Assembly: GCA_965657195.1 (NCBI GenBank)
Contig: CBFHNK010000001.1
Span: 20,816 to 84,815, forward strand
DNA: 64,000 bases
Source of the DNA: TMED14 sp965657195
Lineage (GTDB): Bacteria; Bacteroidota; Bacteroidia; Flavobacteriales; Schleiferiaceae
Direction of reading: 5' to 3'
Of this stretch, positions 8,166 to 16,675 are shown one piece after another. How positions within the stretch are numbered: the first letter of the stretch is position 1; each line of letters starts with the position of its first letter. Both the position numbers and the translations under genes were made by a program. The notes below the pieces were generated by a model. The model was not told the origin of the DNA. It was given only the letters and a program-made list of their open reading frames with translations, and did not search any database.

Positions 8166-8173
8166 CAAAGGTA
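8166..8173 (-). promoter_or_regulatory. -7 promoter element of the rluB-type operon
   Basis: TACCTTTG on the minus strand, an exact TAnnTTTG match, 4 nt from the GTG start at 8161. It decides the start codon and implies a leaderless message. Confidence 0.65.
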
Positions 8174-8190
8174 GTGTTTTGGCAAATTAG

Positions 8191-8316
8191 CTCGTTGGCA
8201 AGGTTAGCTCGTTAGCTGTTGGTCAATTTGTTACTTGTTTCTAGCTACCAGTGGCCGCGTAGCGGTCAAAGCTGCAAAGCAGCCTTAACCCCGAAGGGGC
8301 CCCAGCGCGAAGCGCT
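8191..8316. repeat. Intergenic 17-bp repeat plus four triloop hairpins
   Basis: 8191-8222 holds two copies related to the 17-bp unit at 2984. After a CTTGTTTCTAGCTACC stretch come four perfect hairpins with 3-nt loops in 62 bp: CCGC-GTA-GCGG (8255-8265), GCTGC-AAA-GCAGC (8271-8283), CCCC-GAA-GGGG (8289-8299) and AGCGC-GAA-GCGCT (8304-8316). No gene is seen in 8174-8352. Confidence 0.85.
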
Positions 8317-8352
8317 TTAGCCCGAGCGCCACAAGCAACGAGAAACCAGCAA

Positions 8353-8775
8353 CTAAATTCCAGCCCACCCATTTTCGCGGACCTCCACGACGCGCGCGGG
8401 GCTTCCGTGGCAGCGAACGAGGTCGATGCGCCAGGATCCGCGGTGCCGGTGGGATCGGCCAAAGGCGGCTGCTGCGCGCTGGATGCGCTGAAGTTGCGGT
8501 CGGTTCCAGGGAGCGAAGTCGGTGAGGCGCGACTGAAACTTGACTTCGGCGGCGACGAAGGTTCCGCCATCAGGTGCCGCGAGAATGAGGTCCACCTCAA
8601 AGTGATGGTGGCGCCAGTTGCGCGCCAAGAGCGTGTAACCCAGGGCGGTGTAGTGGGAGAGGGCGGCATCCTCGGCTTCGAGGCCGCGGGATCGCCGTGC
8701 CGAAGGGGCCAAGGCCCGAACCAGCGGATTGGCGGGTACGGCGGCGCTAGGGTAAAAGGGGTCGGAGTGTGGCAT
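8353..8775 (-). CDS. YraN / UPF0102 family nuclease-like protein
   Basis: A 140-residue cytosolic protein with the UPF0102 pattern: RGLEAEDAALSHYTALGYTLLARNWR, then FEVDLILAAPDG and VAAEVKF, which gives the D...ExK arrangement of a restriction-endonuclease-like fold, and a closing QLQRIQRAAAAFG helix. The family is widespread but its role is not settled; a part in DNA repair or processing has been proposed. The ATG at 8775 gives the usual family start. The gene overlaps the 3' end of the LD-carboxypeptidase gene by 29 nt in another frame. Confidence 0.85.
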   Translation of the reverse strand: MPHSDPFYPSAAVPANPLVRALAPSARRSRGLEAEDAALSHYTALGYTLLARNWRHHHFEVDLILAAPDGGTFVAAEVKFQSRLTDFAPWNRPQLQRIQRAAAAFGRSHRHRGSWRIDLVRCHGSPARVVEVRENGWAGI

Positions 8776-9646
8776 GCCCCGAAGTTGCGTCGAGCGCGTG
8801 CGGCAAGCCGTGGATAAACGTAAGATTACGGTTCTCGTGGCCAAATCCGAAGTGCTCGACGACTGGAATTTCGGCCGGAACCGCCTCGCGTAGGATCTGG
8901 GACCAGGTCCGCCCGAAGGGACGTTCGTGGTCTTTGAGGTCGCTGAAGTCTCCGGCCACCACGGCGAGGACGCCGTCAAACACACCGGCTCGGCGCAGGC
9001 CCTGCATCATGCGGTCGAGGTGGTAGTGGTATTCGTCGAGGTCTTCAAGGGCGAGGATGCATCCGCGTAGGTCGGGGAAGCTCTTCGAGCCCAGAAGGCT
9101 GTAGAGGACCGAAAGGTTTCCGCCAACCAGGGGTCCGCGCACCGCGAAGTCACTGAAGTCGCTACGGCCGCTGAGCGTCCAAGGGGTTCCGTTCCACGCG
9201 TTGGCAAGCGCTTGAAACGAGTCGGGCGAAGCGTTTCGCGCAAGCTGAATGGCCATCGGGCCGTGCATCGAGGCCACGCCCTGTACGTAGGTTTCGCTGA
9301 GCAGTACCGTGAAGTCGCTGAAACCCACGAGCCACTTGGGGTCGCGGTCCAGCAGGGTCCAGTCGACGCGGTCGACGGCGCGTACGGCTCCGTAGCCGCC
9401 GCGAACGCCCCAGAGCGCGCGTACCGACGGCTGCGCCAAAGCCCAGTTGATTTGGGTAGCACGGGCGTCGTCGGTTCCGCCCAATTGGCCGTCGGAATCG
9501 CCCAGGCCTGGAGCCAAAACGAGTTCCCAACCGTGCGCGTTTGCAAACGTTTGGGCGGAAGCGATTTGCTCCGGTTCCGCAAAGCGACTCGGACTGATGA
9601 GGGCGATCTGGTCGCCGGGCTTGAGGAAGGCTGGAATGCGCAGCAT
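8747..9646 (-). CDS. LD-carboxypeptidase (peptidase S66)
   Basis: A 299-residue S66-family serine peptidase. Expected role: removal of the terminal D-residue from murein tetrapeptides during peptidoglycan recycling, or related self-immunity (MccF branch). Visible motifs are the PGDQIALISPS start, GVRGGYGAVRAVDRVDW, the nucleophile region VGFSDFTVLL, GGNLSVLYSLLG, LEDLDEYHYHLDRM with the catalytic glutamate region, and FGFGHENRN with the catalytic histidine. The ATG at 9646 starts at the family position; an earlier in-frame ATG at 9658 adds four residues. No signal peptide, so probably cytosolic. Divergent from metG. Confidence 0.88.
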   Translation of the reverse strand: MLRIPAFLKPGDQIALISPSRFAEPEQIASAQTFANAHGWELVLAPGLGDSDGQLGGTDDARATQINWALAQPSVRALWGVRGGYGAVRAVDRVDWTLLDRDPKWLVGFSDFTVLLSETYVQGVASMHGPMAIQLARNASPDSFQALANAWNGTPWTLSGRSDFSDFAVRGPLVGGNLSVLYSLLGSKSFPDLRGCILALEDLDEYHYHLDRMMQGLRRAGVFDGVLAVVAGDFSDLKDHERPFGRTWSQILREAVPAEIPVVEHFGFGHENRNLTFIHGLPHALDATSGHATLRPLLP

Positions 9647-9654
9647 AGCGGCCC

Positions 9655-9673
9655 CCAAGGTAGTTTACCTTTG
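9655..9673. promoter_or_regulatory. Back-to-back -7 elements of LD-carboxypeptidase and metG
   Basis: Minus strand TACCTTGG at 9655-9662 (one mismatch to TAnnTTTG) serves the peptidase; plus strand TACCTTTG at 9666-9673 serves metG and ends 5 nt before its ATG. Only 3 bp separate the two elements, so polymerases should compete. Confidence 0.55.
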
Positions 9674-9678
9674 CAGAT

Positions 9679-11742
9679 ATGGCGTCAGAATTCAAGCGCA
9701 CTTTGGTCACGGCCGCACTGCCGTATGCGAACGGTCCCATACACTTGGGCCACCTGGCGGGTTGCTACCTGCCCTCAGATATTTATGTCCGTTTTAAACG
9801 CTTAAAAGGCGAAGACGTCGCCTTTGTCTGCGGATCCGACGAGCACGGAATGGCCATCACCATGAAGGCACGCAAAGAGGGGGTGACTCCGCGCGAAATC
9901 GTCGACCGCTACCACGCCATGATGCGCGACGCCCTTGCGGACTTCGGCATCGCCTTTGACCACTATTCGCGCACCAGCAGCGACCGCCACAAGCAGGTGG
10001 CGTCTGATTTTTTCAAAACGCTGTACGGCAAGGGTGTATTTGAGGCACGCCAGACCGACCAGTACTTTGACCCCGAGGCCCAGCAGTTTTTGGCCGACCG
10101 CTACATCGTCGGAACGTGTCCGCGCTGCAGCCACGATGCCGCCTACGGCGACCAGTGCGAAAAGTGCGGAGCCACGCTGAATCCGACCGACCTGATCAAT
10201 CCGCGGTCGACGCTGAGCGGCGCCACTCCCGTGCTCAAACCCACTACAAACTGGTTTTTGCCGCTCGACAAGCTGTCGGACGACCTGCGCCGCTACATCA
10301 CCTCGCACCCCGAGTGGAAGCCCAACGTTTACGGCCAAACCCTGAGTTGGCTCGACGCGGGCGACGGCCTGCAGCCGCGCTCGATGACGCGCGACTTGGA
10401 TTGGGGCGTTCCTGTTCCGGTCGAGGGTGCCGACGGCAAGGTGCTTTACGTGTGGTTTGACGCGCCCCTGGGGTACATCACCGCCACCCAAGAGCTCAAG
10501 GGCGACGGCTGGGAGACCTGGTGGAAGGACCCCTCGACCCGCCTCATTCACTTCATTGGCAAGGACAACATCGTCTTTCACTGCGTGATTTTTCCGGCCA
10601 TTTTGATGCAGCACGGCGGGTACATTTTGCCCGACCAGGTTCCGGCCAACGAATTTTTGAACCTCGAGGGCCAAAAGCTGTCGACATCGCGCAACTGGGC
10701 CGTGTGGCTGCACGAATACTTGGCGGACTTCCCCGGCCAGCAGGACGTTTTGCGCTACGTGCTCACCGCCACGATGCCTGAGACCAAAGACAACGACTTC
10801 ACCTGGGCCGACTTTCAGCAGCGCAACAATTCTGAGCTGGTCGCCGTGCTGGGCAACCTCGTCAACCGCGTTATGGTGCTCAACCATAAATTCTGTGGCG
10901 GAACCGTGCCTGCGGCCGGTACCCTTCCCCAGGACCGCGAGGCGCTGGGCGCGGTGGCAGTCCAATCTGCCTTGGTAGCTGAAGCGCTTGAAGCGTTTAA
11001 GTTCCGCGAGGCCCTCGGCCACGCGATGGATTTGGCCCGCGTGGGCAACAAGTACCTCGCCGACGAGGCGCCTTGGCAGGTGGTCAAGACGGACCCCGAG
11101 CGCGCCGCAGCCATTCTGGGCGTCGCGACGCAGCTCGTGGCGGCCTTGGCGACCGCGTTTGAAGCGTTTATGCCATTTACCGCGGACCGCATCCGCGCCA
11201 TGCTCGGAGGGGCTCCCGTGCTGACTTGGGCCGATCTAGCTAGCGAAGGGCCGTGGATTCCGGTGGGATCCGCCCTGGGCGAGTCCAGCTTACTCTTTCA
11301 AAAAATCGAAGACGAGCAGGTCGAGGCGCAGCGCGCCAAGCTCCAGGCTGCGTCTGCCTTAAATGCTCCTGAAGTGACCGAATCTGAAGCCCCTGCACTG
11401 CCGCCTTTGGCGCCCGAAATCACCTACGACCAGTTCGCGCCGCTCGACCTTCGCGTCGCACAAGTGCTTGAGGCCGAGCGCGTACCCAAGGCTGACCGCC
11501 TCCTCAAGCTTACGCTCGACACGGGCCTCGACCGCCGAACCGTACTCAGCGGAATCGCCGAGCACTTCAGCCCCGAAGAGGTCGTGGGACGTCGCGTAAT
11601 CTTGCTGGCGAACCTCGCTCCGCGGGCAATGCGCGGAATCGAGTCGCAAGGCATGATCCTGATGGCCGACAACCCCGAAACGGGCAAGTTGGCCTTTGTG
11701 CAGCCCGACGGCGACCTGCCGGTGGGTGCGACAGTTCGCTAG
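9679..11742 (+). CDS. metG: Methionine--tRNA ligase
   Basis: A 687-residue class I aminoacyl-tRNA synthetase that charges tRNA-Met. The N-terminal Rossmann domain has PYANGPIHLGH (HIGH signature, about 15-25) and KLSTS (KMSKS signature, starting near residue 333). A zinc knuckle is formed by CPRC (near 147) and CEKCG. The anticodon-binding helical domain spans about 390-540. From about residue 582 a C-terminal EMAPII/Trbp111-type OB domain (DLRVAQVLEAERVPKADRLLKL) follows, which allows dimerisation and tRNA binding. Length is normal for the two-domain bacterial form. It starts 5 nt after a TACCTTTG promoter. Confidence 0.98.
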   Translation: MASEFKRTLVTAALPYANGPIHLGHLAGCYLPSDIYVRFKRLKGEDVAFVCGSDEHGMAITMKARKEGVTPREIVDRYHAMMRDALADFGIAFDHYSRTSSDRHKQVASDFFKTLYGKGVFEARQTDQYFDPEAQQFLADRYIVGTCPRCSHDAAYGDQCEKCGATLNPTDLINPRSTLSGATPVLKPTTNWFLPLDKLSDDLRRYITSHPEWKPNVYGQTLSWLDAGDGLQPRSMTRDLDWGVPVPVEGADGKVLYVWFDAPLGYITATQELKGDGWETWWKDPSTRLIHFIGKDNIVFHCVIFPAILMQHGGYILPDQVPANEFLNLEGQKLSTSRNWAVWLHEYLADFPGQQDVLRYVLTATMPETKDNDFTWADFQQRNNSELVAVLGNLVNRVMVLNHKFCGGTVPAAGTLPQDREALGAVAVQSALVAEALEAFKFREALGHAMDLARVGNKYLADEAPWQVVKTDPERAAAILGVATQLVAALATAFEAFMPFTADRIRAMLGGAPVLTWADLASEGPWIPVGSALGESSLLFQKIEDEQVEAQRAKLQAASALNAPEVTESEAPALPPLAPEITYDQFAPLDLRVAQVLEAERVPKADRLLKLTLDTGLDRRTVLSGIAEHFSPEEVVGRRVILLANLAPRAMRGIESQGMILMADNPETGKLAFVQPDGDLPVGATVR

Positions 11743-11756
11743 TGCACGCGAGCCCC

Positions 11757-13316
11757 TTATTGGGTCACCACAAAGCGCGCGGTGCGGTGGGACCAGCGCA
11801 CCAAATACACACCGGGATTGAGAGCCGGCAAGTAGAGCGAAGGCTCGTTCCAAAATCCATTTGAGTGTACGCGCCCCAGCGCGTCAGAGAGCACAAACGC
11901 TCCACGCTCGTCACTGAATAGCCGCTGCTCAGATGGGCTCCAGTGCAGTTCGGCAACTGTAGAGCTCAATTCGGTGCTGCCAATTTGGTAGTTTACGCAC
12001 GATGCCGAATCGTGCTCCCAGTGCAGGCTTGGGTCAAAGTTGAGCAGCGTATCTCCAGACAAATAGGCACTGAGGTTCATGTACAAAAGTAGCATTTCGT
12101 CGCCCGTGCCTTCGCCCGCCGTGACCGTCTGGGGCGGGCTGTGCGGGTTGTTCCAGTTGGCAGTGGTGTTGTCGTAGGTAACCTCTGCCCAAACACTGCT
12201 TCCTTGGGGTAAAAAAATGGGCGATTTGTACGTGTAAAAGCCTTGCCAGTGAAAATCCCATTCGGGAATGTTTATGAGCTGGGTGCTGTCGCCGTTGTGC
12301 ACCAAACCCGCTTTAAAGCGTTTACCGACTAAGTGCATGTGCGGCATGAGGGCGGTCAGCGTGAGGTTTAACGGAATGGTACGCACCGCTTTAAACGTTT
12401 TTACTTGGTTAGCTGGAATCACCAAAGGTCCATTGACCAGGTTTTGAACGTGGTTGAGTACGGGCGAGGTGGTGACGTTGCGCACCGTTCCGTTGGCATA
12501 TTTAACGCGAATTTCGGTGCTATCCACTTGATTTGAAACATAACCAGGATAGTGAATTTGCACAAGCAAATTGCTGTTGGCTAAGACTTTGGATCCGAAC
12601 CCAGAAGGGAACTCAAACACGCCTTGGCCTGGAACGTAGCCGGTGATCAGTGTGGAAGTCGAAGAGCCAGTTCCGCCAAAAGCAGTGTAGCCAGGGCCCG
12701 GATCATTGGCGTCGAGCTGAAGCGGCAGCGAACTGGTATCCTGAAAAATGAGTGCATGGTGCACGATGGACCTGTTGCTTGGCACTACTTCGATTGACTG
12801 AATGTACTTGTCTGTGAGGTTGTTAAGCGGAAGCACAAAAACGCGGTACAGGTCCTGAGTGGTGTTTACCACGTAGTTGGGAATCCGACGCTGTACATCG
12901 GGTTGGCTAAGGCCGGGTCCGCTTGAATAGCTGGGAATCGGAGGAATCGCATTTGCGTCGCCCAAAGGCGCAAAGTTGGATACCCAGTCGACTAGTTCGG
13001 CCCGCTCGTGGGCGGTCAATGTGTTCGCGTGGGCAAACTTTTTGGGTTGTTCCGCGGGCGGAAAAGGGGGCATGCTAAATGCCGCCACACTGGCACCGAT
13101 AGACTGCCGATTTTGAAAGGCATCGTTGTATGTGAGGAGTGAGAAGGGTGCGATTCCGCCGGGGTTGTGGCAGTTCGTGCAGTGCGAGTAGACGATGCAG
13201 GCGATCCCATCCGTCCATGTGGGGGTGTGCACCGGGGATTGTGCGCTACTAACAACGGGTATGACCGCTGTGGTGAGAGCCAGAGCAAACGATTTCATGA
13301 ACTTAAGACGCCTCAT
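11757..13316 (-). CDS. Secreted haem c / PHM-like copper monooxygenase protein
   Basis: A 519-residue exported protein. After a signal peptide (SFALALTTAVIPVVSSAQ) there is a cytochrome c-like segment with C46-T-N-C49-H50 and a possible axial Met in SMPPFPP (82). A Cu type II ascorbate-dependent monooxygenase-like region follows with H186-H187, H255, H326-x-H328 and M408, the same six-ligand order as peptidylglycine alpha-hydroxylating monooxygenase (HH, H, HxH, M). The last 75 residues look like a T9SS type A sorting domain (LSDALGRV, PGVYLVRW). The substrate is unknown. It lies 12 nt after the M14 peptidase gene on the same strand. An alternative ATG at 13298 is also possible. Confidence 0.8.
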   Translation of the reverse strand: MRRLKFMKSFALALTTAVIPVVSSAQSPVHTPTWTDGIACIVYSHCTNCHNPGGIAPFSLLTYNDAFQNRQSIGASVAAFSMPPFPPAEQPKKFAHANTLTAHERAELVDWVSNFAPLGDANAIPPIPSYSSGPGLSQPDVQRRIPNYVVNTTQDLYRVFVLPLNNLTDKYIQSIEVVPSNRSIVHHALIFQDTSSLPLQLDANDPGPGYTAFGGTGSSTSTLITGYVPGQGVFEFPSGFGSKVLANSNLLVQIHYPGYVSNQVDSTEIRVKYANGTVRNVTTSPVLNHVQNLVNGPLVIPANQVKTFKAVRTIPLNLTLTALMPHMHLVGKRFKAGLVHNGDSTQLINIPEWDFHWQGFYTYKSPIFLPQGSSVWAEVTYDNTTANWNNPHSPPQTVTAGEGTGDEMLLLYMNLSAYLSGDTLLNFDPSLHWEHDSASCVNYQIGSTELSSTVAELHWSPSEQRLFSDERGAFVLSDALGRVHSNGFWNEPSLYLPALNPGVYLVRWSHRTARFVVTQ

Positions 13317-13328
13317 ACGTACCGGGGT

Positions 13329-15095
13329 TTAAAACAGCTTGTACACCGGGTACCTGCGGTGCCGCAGCTCGTAGTACTCAGTTTGCTGAAAAATCCAGTT
13401 CAGCTGGGCGTCACCGTTGCCGTCGAATTCGGGGTCTGCCGCCTTTTTGGCCTCTAAGGCGGCCTTGAGGGCCGGGCGCTCCCGCAGCAGCTTGGCCGCG
13501 GTGTCTTCAAACACGTACCCGCTGAACCCCTCTTTTTGCTGAAGTACGGCATTAAAAAATCCCCAGGCCAGTAGCCCGTCGGGGGCGTCGGCCTCGAGTG
13601 CCTCGGCGAGGTAGCGGCGCATCGGTTGCGCACTCGGAACCAAATAGTCTCCCGCCAAAAACTTCACGTCGAGGGTGTCGCGGCGCGTTTGGATTCCGCG
13701 CAGCGCAAAATGCCCCTCGTAGGGTTGCGGCGATGCCTTGTAGCCCTCGATGTAGGTTACTTCCACGCGCAGCGTCGTGTCGCGGGTGAGCTCACGAAAC
13801 CGGATTCCGTGGGCCGTCAAGCGGTCCCAGGCCTCGGTCCATCCGCGCGGAATGAGGTAGGCCTGCGGCACGTCCGCCCACTGGGTCGCCACAGCCACGT
13901 CGCGGTAGGCCACATTCACCTCGTAGGGCTTGCTGCGGTCGTAAAAAAGTCGGGGCTGCCCGCTGACCTCTGAAGGCTTGTACCCGCGTTGGTATCCCAA
14001 AAACGGAACCCGGTTCACCTGCGTCGTGTCAATCGTCCAGGCCACCGGCAACCGGGTGGCTTGAGCCTCGGCTGCACGCTGGGCCGCTTGGGCCTCAGCC
14101 GCGGCCCTGCGCTGCGCGGCAAACGTTTCGATCAGGGCCACGTTCAGGGCGTAGGTCGCCCGTACCCGGTCGGCAAAGGGCTTGAGCATGTGGGTTTCGG
14201 GCACAAAGCTGTAGATGTTGCGCACCGCTCCGTACCCGCTGAGGTAGCGCGGACCCTCGAGGTAGGCGTCCCAGCCCTTTTCGGGTGTGGTGCCCCAGTG
14301 GTTCACGTACGGAACCATCGGGAATCCCATCTCATTCATGCGGCGGTAGACCTCGGGCTCGAGCAGGTGGCGCAGCAGGTCGCCCATGGCTCCGCCCAGC
14401 TTTTCGGGCTGGGTGCTCAAAAGGGTCATCACGTGCTGGTAGTCGGCGCCGTTGCTCACGTGGTTGTCGATCAGCACCAGTGGATTCACCCATTCGATGG
14501 CACGGATCAGGCTGCGCGTTTCGGCCGCGTCGGCCTTCATGAAGTCGCGGTTGAGGTCGAGGTTTTGGCTGTTTCCGCGGGCGCCGAACTCGCGCGGACC
14601 GTCCTGGTCCACCCGGTGGTAGGGGCTGCGCTGCAGCATTCCGCCAATGTTGAAGCACGGAACCACCGCCAGCACCACGTTCGCCGGCAGCTTCACCCGG
14701 CCCTGCGCCACGTCGCGCACCAGCATCATGCTCGCGTCGATGCCGTCGGGCTCGCCGGGATGGATTCCGTTGTTAATCAGCACCGGCATTTTACCTTCGG
14801 CGGCCCACTCGTCCGGGTTTAAGTTGCCCTCGGGGCTCACCAGTATCAGGTGCAGCGGGTAGTAGGCGTCAGTCGGACCCACTTCAACCAGCTTGAGCAC
14901 CGCGGGGTAGGCGTCCACCAGCCTTCGGTAGTAGTCCATCATCTCGAGGTAGGTCGGTGATTCCAGGCCGTTGCTGCGTTCAAAAACCGTTTCAAACGCT
15001 TGCGGAACCTTATTTTTTTTCGGTGCGGAGCGCTGCTGCGCCCAAGCCGTCGCCACCGACAGGGCCATTGCCAGGATCATTAGGGGTGTTCGCAT
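13329..15095 (-). CDS. Secreted M14 zinc carboxypeptidase
   Basis: A 588-residue exported metallopeptidase. The signal peptide is MRTPLMILAMALSVATAWAQ. The M14 fold shows the zinc motif INNGIHPGEPDG (H and E near 105-110), substrate-binding NLDLNRDF, the third zinc histidine in DNHVSNGADY, and a likely catalytic glutamate region at SFVPETHM. An Ala/Gln-rich linker (about 320-345) separates the catalytic domain from a C-terminal beta-rich domain of about 230 residues. It probably trims peptides in the periplasm or outside the cell. It is the first gene of a pair with the haem/copper protein. Confidence 0.88.
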   Translation of the reverse strand: MRTPLMILAMALSVATAWAQQRSAPKKNKVPQAFETVFERSNGLESPTYLEMMDYYRRLVDAYPAVLKLVEVGPTDAYYPLHLILVSPEGNLNPDEWAAEGKMPVLINNGIHPGEPDGIDASMMLVRDVAQGRVKLPANVVLAVVPCFNIGGMLQRSPYHRVDQDGPREFGARGNSQNLDLNRDFMKADAAETRSLIRAIEWVNPLVLIDNHVSNGADYQHVMTLLSTQPEKLGGAMGDLLRHLLEPEVYRRMNEMGFPMVPYVNHWGTTPEKGWDAYLEGPRYLSGYGAVRNIYSFVPETHMLKPFADRVRATYALNVALIETFAAQRRAAAEAQAAQRAAEAQATRLPVAWTIDTTQVNRVPFLGYQRGYKPSEVSGQPRLFYDRSKPYEVNVAYRDVAVATQWADVPQAYLIPRGWTEAWDRLTAHGIRFRELTRDTTLRVEVTYIEGYKASPQPYEGHFALRGIQTRRDTLDVKFLAGDYLVPSAQPMRRYLAEALEADAPDGLLAWGFFNAVLQQKEGFSGYVFEDTAAKLLRERPALKAALEAKKAADPEFDGNGDAQLNWIFQQTEYYELRHRRYPVYKLF

Positions 15096-15150
15096 TTAGC
15101 GAATGTAGCACGTTCTCGCCACGGAGCAGGGCGGCGCAGCCCTCAGGGGT

Positions 15151-15184
15151 TAATTTTGCGGCCCTTGGCCCCGTAGTTCAACGG
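15151..15184 (+). pseudogene. Promoter and 5' fragment of tRNA-Arg
   Basis: TAATTTTG at 15151-15158 matches the -7 consensus. The 22 bp at 15163-15184 are identical to 16600-16621, covering the first 18 nt of tRNA-Arg(CCT) and its leader. After 15184 similarity fades (TCGAATAAGG) and no anticodon arm follows. This is probably the original 5' end of the tRNA locus or a duplicate left by integration. Confidence 0.75.
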
Positions 15185-15317
15185 GTCGAATAAGGGGTCC
15201 CACTGGGGTTTGTGAATTACGGAACTCAATTATTCGAACGACCGTACTTCAACGTACGTAAGGGTTCGTGCCGTTAGGTGGTTGAAATCGTCACGTACAG
15301 AGGTCGTTGCTTTTTGA

Positions 15318-15782
15318 TCAGAGCCGTGTCTCGTAATCAAATACGGCTCCTTCTAACGCCTTAACCTTCTCAATCTTCCAGTATTCTTTTGTGCGGAAGC
15401 TTTTGATGGTGCGTACACCATGGTACGCCGCAGCTGGGGTGATTATGAATACTGGGGGTGTGCCTTCAAAGTCCGATGACATAATGGCAACGCCAATTAA
15501 AGTGATCAAGCCGTCAAATGTTATGATGACCACTTTCTTCAGTCCGTATCCATAGTAGTATTTCAGGTGTTTGTCGCACTTTATAGCTCGGTTAATGTTT
15601 TTAACAGGTAGTTCTTTTTCATTCAATACGGATTTGAATTCTCTTAAGGAAAGCCCCTTTTCGTCCAAATACACCGTGCCGTCGCGAATTTCTACTTTTT
15701 CTTGAGCAAAAGAAGTATATGATGATACCAATGCCAGCGTTAGTGCTGACCACATTAAATATTGGGTGAACATGTTTTTCAT
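15318..15782 (-). CDS. Exported hypothetical protein (island)
   Basis: A 154-residue protein I do not recognise. From the ATG at 15782 it has a good signal peptide (MFTQYLMWSALTLALVSSYTSFAQ). It has a lysine-rich middle (LPVKNINRAIKCDKHLKYYYGYGLKK) and a hydrophobic stretch (VVIITFDGLITLIGVAIMSS) that may be a membrane segment or buried strands. An upstream extension to 15983 is possible in frame but has no signal logic and overlaps the next gene, so I rejected it. Codon use is A/T-richer than the flanking housekeeping genes, which fits acquisition with the tRNA-linked island. Confidence 0.55.
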   Translation of the reverse strand: MKNMFTQYLMWSALTLALVSSYTSFAQEKVEIRDGTVYLDEKGLSLREFKSVLNEKELPVKNINRAIKCDKHLKYYYGYGLKKVVIITFDGLITLIGVAIMSSDFEGTPPVFIITPAAAYHGVRTIKSFRTKEYWKIEKVKALEGAVFDYETRL

Positions 15783-15801
15783 TGTGTTTGTGCTTGATTT
15801 A

Positions 15802-16263
15802 TTATCCTTTAGTTTTCTTTGCCCCAATTGGCCATTGGTATCCAAATGTGAGGAGGTAGTCTGAATAAAACGACCAACCTCTCGGCCTTGATTGCAGTGA
15901 TCGTTCGATGGATACCGTGAAATTTCGCTGCTGGGATTTTGTTGCAAATTGAACGTATGCAAAGCCTGGAAACAATCGAACACCCGTGCTTACACTGCCT
16001 TTTTCACTTTTGCTGCCGACTCCAAGTTTTCCTGTGACAATTGAAGGGAAGGCCAGTCCAACTTGTTGGTCAACAAACCCAGTTTTGCCAAAAGAAGTTT
16101 GCCGACCAATTAAAAATGAACACCCGGGGAAAACAAATGTCTCGTGCGGGAAATGAGCCAGACCAGCGTTGAATTCCCAATAGGACCAACTGGCATTACT
16201 CTGAGCCACTGACGTTAGTGCTTGTGTTCCCATTAGAAGGGAAAGGAGTATTCGCAACCTCAT
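15802..16263 (-). CDS. Exported hypothetical protein, possible outer-membrane barrel
   Basis: A 153-residue protein of unknown family. The ATG at 16263 gives a signal peptide (MRLRILLSLLMGTQALTSVAQ). The mature part alternates glycine/aromatic strands (WSYWEFNAGLAHF, FLIGRQTSFGKTGFVDQQVGLAF, GVRLFPGFAYVQF, FYSDYLLTFGYQW) and resembles a small eight-stranded outer-membrane barrel, but it does not end in a typical terminal aromatic residue (ends AKKTKG). It lies 19 nt upstream of the next island gene on the same strand. A palindrome TTTTGC-ATT-GCAAAA sits at 16297-16311, upstream of the start. Confidence 0.5.
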   Translation of the reverse strand: MRLRILLSLLMGTQALTSVAQSNASWSYWEFNAGLAHFPHETFVFPGCSFLIGRQTSFGKTGFVDQQVGLAFPSIVTGKLGVGSKSEKGSVSTGVRLFPGFAYVQFATKSQQRNFTVSIERSLQSRPRGWSFYSDYLLTFGYQWPIGAKKTKG

Positions 16264-16587
16264 TTTTTTCTTTACAAGGTCCAGCACTTGGTGAAATTTT
16301 GCATTGCAAAAAATGCTATGTGAGCTCTATAATTTGACTAATTGTCGTAATTGAGGCTAAACGGGTTTAATGGGTACTCGACCTCAAATACTCTGGACGG
16401 GTTCGTCGGCGAGGAAGTGCTTAGGTAGTGATTTGTCACAATCCTCTACGCTTGGATGGTTTTAGTGGGGGCTAAAGGTTGAATGCGGTTTCTAGGGTCG
16501 ATTTCATGTGGACGAAATCATAAGTAGCTATAATTCAATACGCTAGGCTGTGGCGCGTACAGTGTTTTTTACCCCCTCTAGACGGGT

Positions 16588-16595
16588 TACTTTTG
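16588..16595 (+). promoter_or_regulatory. -7 element of tRNA-Arg(CCT)
   Basis: TACTTTTG, an exact TAnnTTTG match, 8 nt upstream of the mature tRNA 5' end. This is the same spacing as TAATTTTG before the partial copy at 15167. Confidence 0.65.
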
Positions 16596-16603
16596 CACTC
16601 CTT

Positions 16604-16675
16604 GGCCCCGTAGTTCAACGGATAGAATAGACGTTTCCTAAACGTTTGATAGCGGTTCGATTCCGCTCGGGGCTG
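16604..16675 (+). tRNA. tRNA-Arg(CCT)
   Basis: A full cloverleaf of 72 nt: acceptor GGCCCCG pairs with CGGGGCT, anticodon arm GACGT-TTCCTAA-ACGTT with anticodon CCT, T arm AGCGG-TTCGATT-CCGCT, discriminator G. CCA is not encoded. It reads arginine AGG codons. Its 3' 53 nt plus 5 nt downstream recur at 18222-18279. The 316 bp upstream (16264-16587) hold no gene that I can see. Confidence 0.95.

Noticed and set aside
9802..11022. 406-residue ORF antisense to metG
   Set aside because: Shadow of a highly conserved gene; His/Val/Ala-rich composition without any family.
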